From positions 1 through 6,671 of the forward strand of contig JAICSZ010000126.1 in assembly GCA_025936615.1 (NCBI GenBank): a stretch of 6,671 nt of DNA, written 5' to 3'. The position numbers and the translations under genes were made by a program. This stretch comes from Pedococcus sp. GTDB lineage: Bacteria > Actinomycetota > Actinomycetes > Actinomycetales > Dermatophilaceae. Shown piece by piece: positions 5,861-6,671 of this stretch. The stretch's first letter is position 1. Every line of letters starts with the position of its first letter. The notes under the pieces were generated by a model that saw only the letters and a program-made list of their open reading frames with translations, was not told where the DNA came from and did no database searches.

Positions 5861-6085
5861 CGACCCGGCGTGCTGCTCGACGTCGTCACCGACGACCCGG
5901 ACGAGCTGGCCGGGATCGCGTAGGACAACGGCGCCACCGTGGTCTTCCCCGTCGCGGACCAGCTGCACGGCCCCCGCGGCGGGCGGATCCGTGACCCGTT
6001 CGGGCACGAGTGGCTGCTGCAGGCGCCGCTGTCGATGACACCCGAGCAGGTGCAGCACGCGCTCGACGAGGCAGCCGGAGGCTGA
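5861..6085 (+). pseudogene. Remnant of a VOC (glyoxalase/bleomycin-resistance) family gene
   Basis: Frame 2 downstream of the acetyltransferase encodes a recognisable C-terminal half of a vicinal-oxygen-chelate protein. It reads RPGVLLDVVTDDPDELAGIA, then an in-frame TAG at 5921-5923, then DNGATVVFPVADQ and RIRDPFGHEWLLQAPLSMTP up to the TGA at 6083-6085. The DPFGHEW motif, including the metal-ligand glutamate, and the GATVVFPV strand are typical of PhnB-like VOC proteins. The N-terminal half (roughly 60 residues with the first metal ligand) is missing: sequence upstream of about 5861 runs into the acetyltransferase gene and shows no VOC similarity. The gene is thus both 5'-truncated and interrupted. 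A sequencing error at the amber codon would still leave it truncated. Loss of the 5' half next to the acetyltransferase stop suggests a deletion junction near 5830-5860. Confidence 0.75.
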
Positions 6086-6174
6086 GGCAGTCGGCCGAAG
6101 GGGTGGCGTGGCGCCCCGGCTCTTGGCACCCTCGTGGTGTTGGCATCGGGCCACGGCTGTGCTGGAGGACACGG

Positions 6175-6588
6175 ATGGGTGCGACGGGGACTGGACCGTT
6201 CGAGAACGACGACGCGCTGGACTTCCTCGATGACGTGGAGGACTCCGAGCCGACCGAGCGGCGCAAGAAGGTGGTCGCCGCGATGGAGCGCGTCCTCGGC
6301 GACCAGGGCTACATCGAGGCGCCGAGCATGGCGGAGGCCGTCGCCGCCGCCGCGGTGGTCGCCGCGTCCGACGACCCGGAGTCGGCGGCCGGCGAGCCGT
6401 ACCTGCCGCCCTGGCTCGACCGGGAACCGATCGAGGTCGACGAGCGGCTCGAGGAGCTCGCCACGCAGACCCTCCACCGGGCGCTGCGCCACGACGACAA
6501 CGAGTGGTGGGAGCTGTGGGAGGAGGCCGACGCCTCCGACGAGGTGACCGAGGTCCTCAGCCGCTACCTCGACGCCCTCGGCGACTGA
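6175..6588 (+). CDS. DUF4259-type protein of unknown function
   Basis: A 137-residue acidic soluble protein matching the DUF4259 pattern. The N-terminus MGATGTGPFENDDALDFLDDV corresponds to the family's GxxGxGPFxNDxAxDF start. It is followed by a helical region with the alanine-rich EAVAAAAVVAA (residues about 54-64), a PYLPPWLD loop, and the C-terminal signature ATQTLHRALRHDDNEWWELWEEAD (about 96-119), in which the xxSEWxELWxEA-like tryptophans are kept. There is no signal peptide or membrane segment. ATG 6175 is well supported: GGAGG at 6164-6168 lies 6 bases upstream, and the conserved MGxxG motif begins there. No biochemical function is known to me for the family. It is followed closely by the strong hairpin at the window end, so it probably forms a single-gene transcript, with the decayed VOC gene upstream. 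Confidence 0.85.
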   Translation: MGATGTGPFENDDALDFLDDVEDSEPTERRKKVVAAMERVLGDQGYIEAPSMAEAVAAAAVVAASDDPESAAGEPYLPPWLDREPIEVDERLEELATQTLHRALRHDDNEWWELWEEADASDEVTEVLSRYLDALGD

Positions 6589-6597
6589 CCCCTGCGA

Positions 6598-6652
6598 CTG
6601 CTTGCGTCTGCGAGCTTGCCCCGCTGGTGGGCAAACTCGCAGACGCAAGCAG
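6598..6652. terminator. 24-bp inverted repeat with 7-base loop, probable terminator
   Basis: Bases 6598-6621 are the reverse complement of 6629-6652 except for one C/A mismatch (6615 against 6635), around the loop CGCTGGT. It begins 9 bases after the stop of the DUF4259-type gene. No T-run follows on either strand, but T-less strong hairpins are common actinobacterial terminators, and the symmetry would let it act in both directions. The outer part of each arm (CTTGCGTCTGCGAG / CTCGCAGACGCAAG) is perfect. A dispersed palindromic repeat element is an alternative reading. Confidence 0.75.
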
Positions 6653-6671
6653 GCTTGTGGACCCGACCACC

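Noticed and set aside
4693..6648. One 651-residue minus-strand reading frame covering the methyltransferase and everything up to the end of the DUF4259-type gene.
   Set aside because: Only the last 198 residues show protein-like motifs. The upstream part is antisense to well-supported genes and is arginine/glycine-rich, as expected where high GC removes stop codons.
1..6671. CRISPR arrays, tRNA/rRNA genes, insertion sequences, integrases and attachment sites.
   Set aside because: No regularly spaced repeats, no cloverleaf-like or rRNA segments, and no transposase or recombinase motifs were seen on either strand.

Overview
The window is very G+C-rich, with codon third positions almost all G or C, GTG start codons, 4-base stop/start overlaps and TAnnnT -10 boxes directly in front of start codons. 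This points to a high-GC actinobacterium (Actinomycetota). The genus cannot be fixed from the sequence. The Sir2, DUF4259-type and Bar/YncA-like acetyltransferase proteins look like types common in soil actinobacteria, but that is an impression, not a placement.

Layout. (A) 1-1517: a tightly coupled plus-strand cluster of stressosome-type genes. It holds an RsbR-like protein (RsbRD-type N-terminal domain plus STAS, probably cut at its 5' end by the window edge), an RsbS-like single STAS protein, and a 95-residue protein that is only the RsbT-binding N-terminal domain of an RsbU phosphatase. Neighbouring genes overlap by 4 bases. The switch kinase RsbT and a PP2C catalytic domain, normally expected next, are absent from the visible part. 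(B) 1518-2574: a GC-repeat spacer, then a secreted 181-residue protein, a strong hairpin, and a 47-residue proline-rich acidic protein. (C) 2575-3825: a patatin-like acyl hydrolase. (D) 3852-4718: a SIRT4-like (class II) Sir2 deacylase with an apparently leaderless promoter. (E) 4693-5289 on the minus strand: a small class I SAM methyltransferase whose 3' end overlaps that of the sirtuin gene by 26 bases. (F) 5308-5829: a GNAT acetyltransferase of the phosphinothricin/methionine-sulfone type, divergent from the methyltransferase with only 18 bases between the two start codons. (G) 5861-6085: a decayed glyoxalase/VOC-family gene with an in-frame amber codon. (H) 6175-6588: a DUF4259-type protein, followed by a near-perfect 24-bp inverted repeat at the window end.

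How the genes work together. Only region A looks like one functional unit: a stress-sensing phosphorylation switch made of the scaffold (RsbR), the antagonist (RsbS) and a domain that binds the kinase released by them. The rest resembles ordinary chromosomal single-gene units: lipid hydrolysis, NAD-dependent deacylation, small-molecule methylation and acetylation, and a secreted protein. I see no transposase, integrase, CRISPR array, tRNA or rRNA. The observations most worth following are the kinase-less stressosome cluster with its free-standing RsbU N-terminal domain, the very compact divergent and apparently leaderless promoter pair at 5290-5307, and the terminal palindrome.
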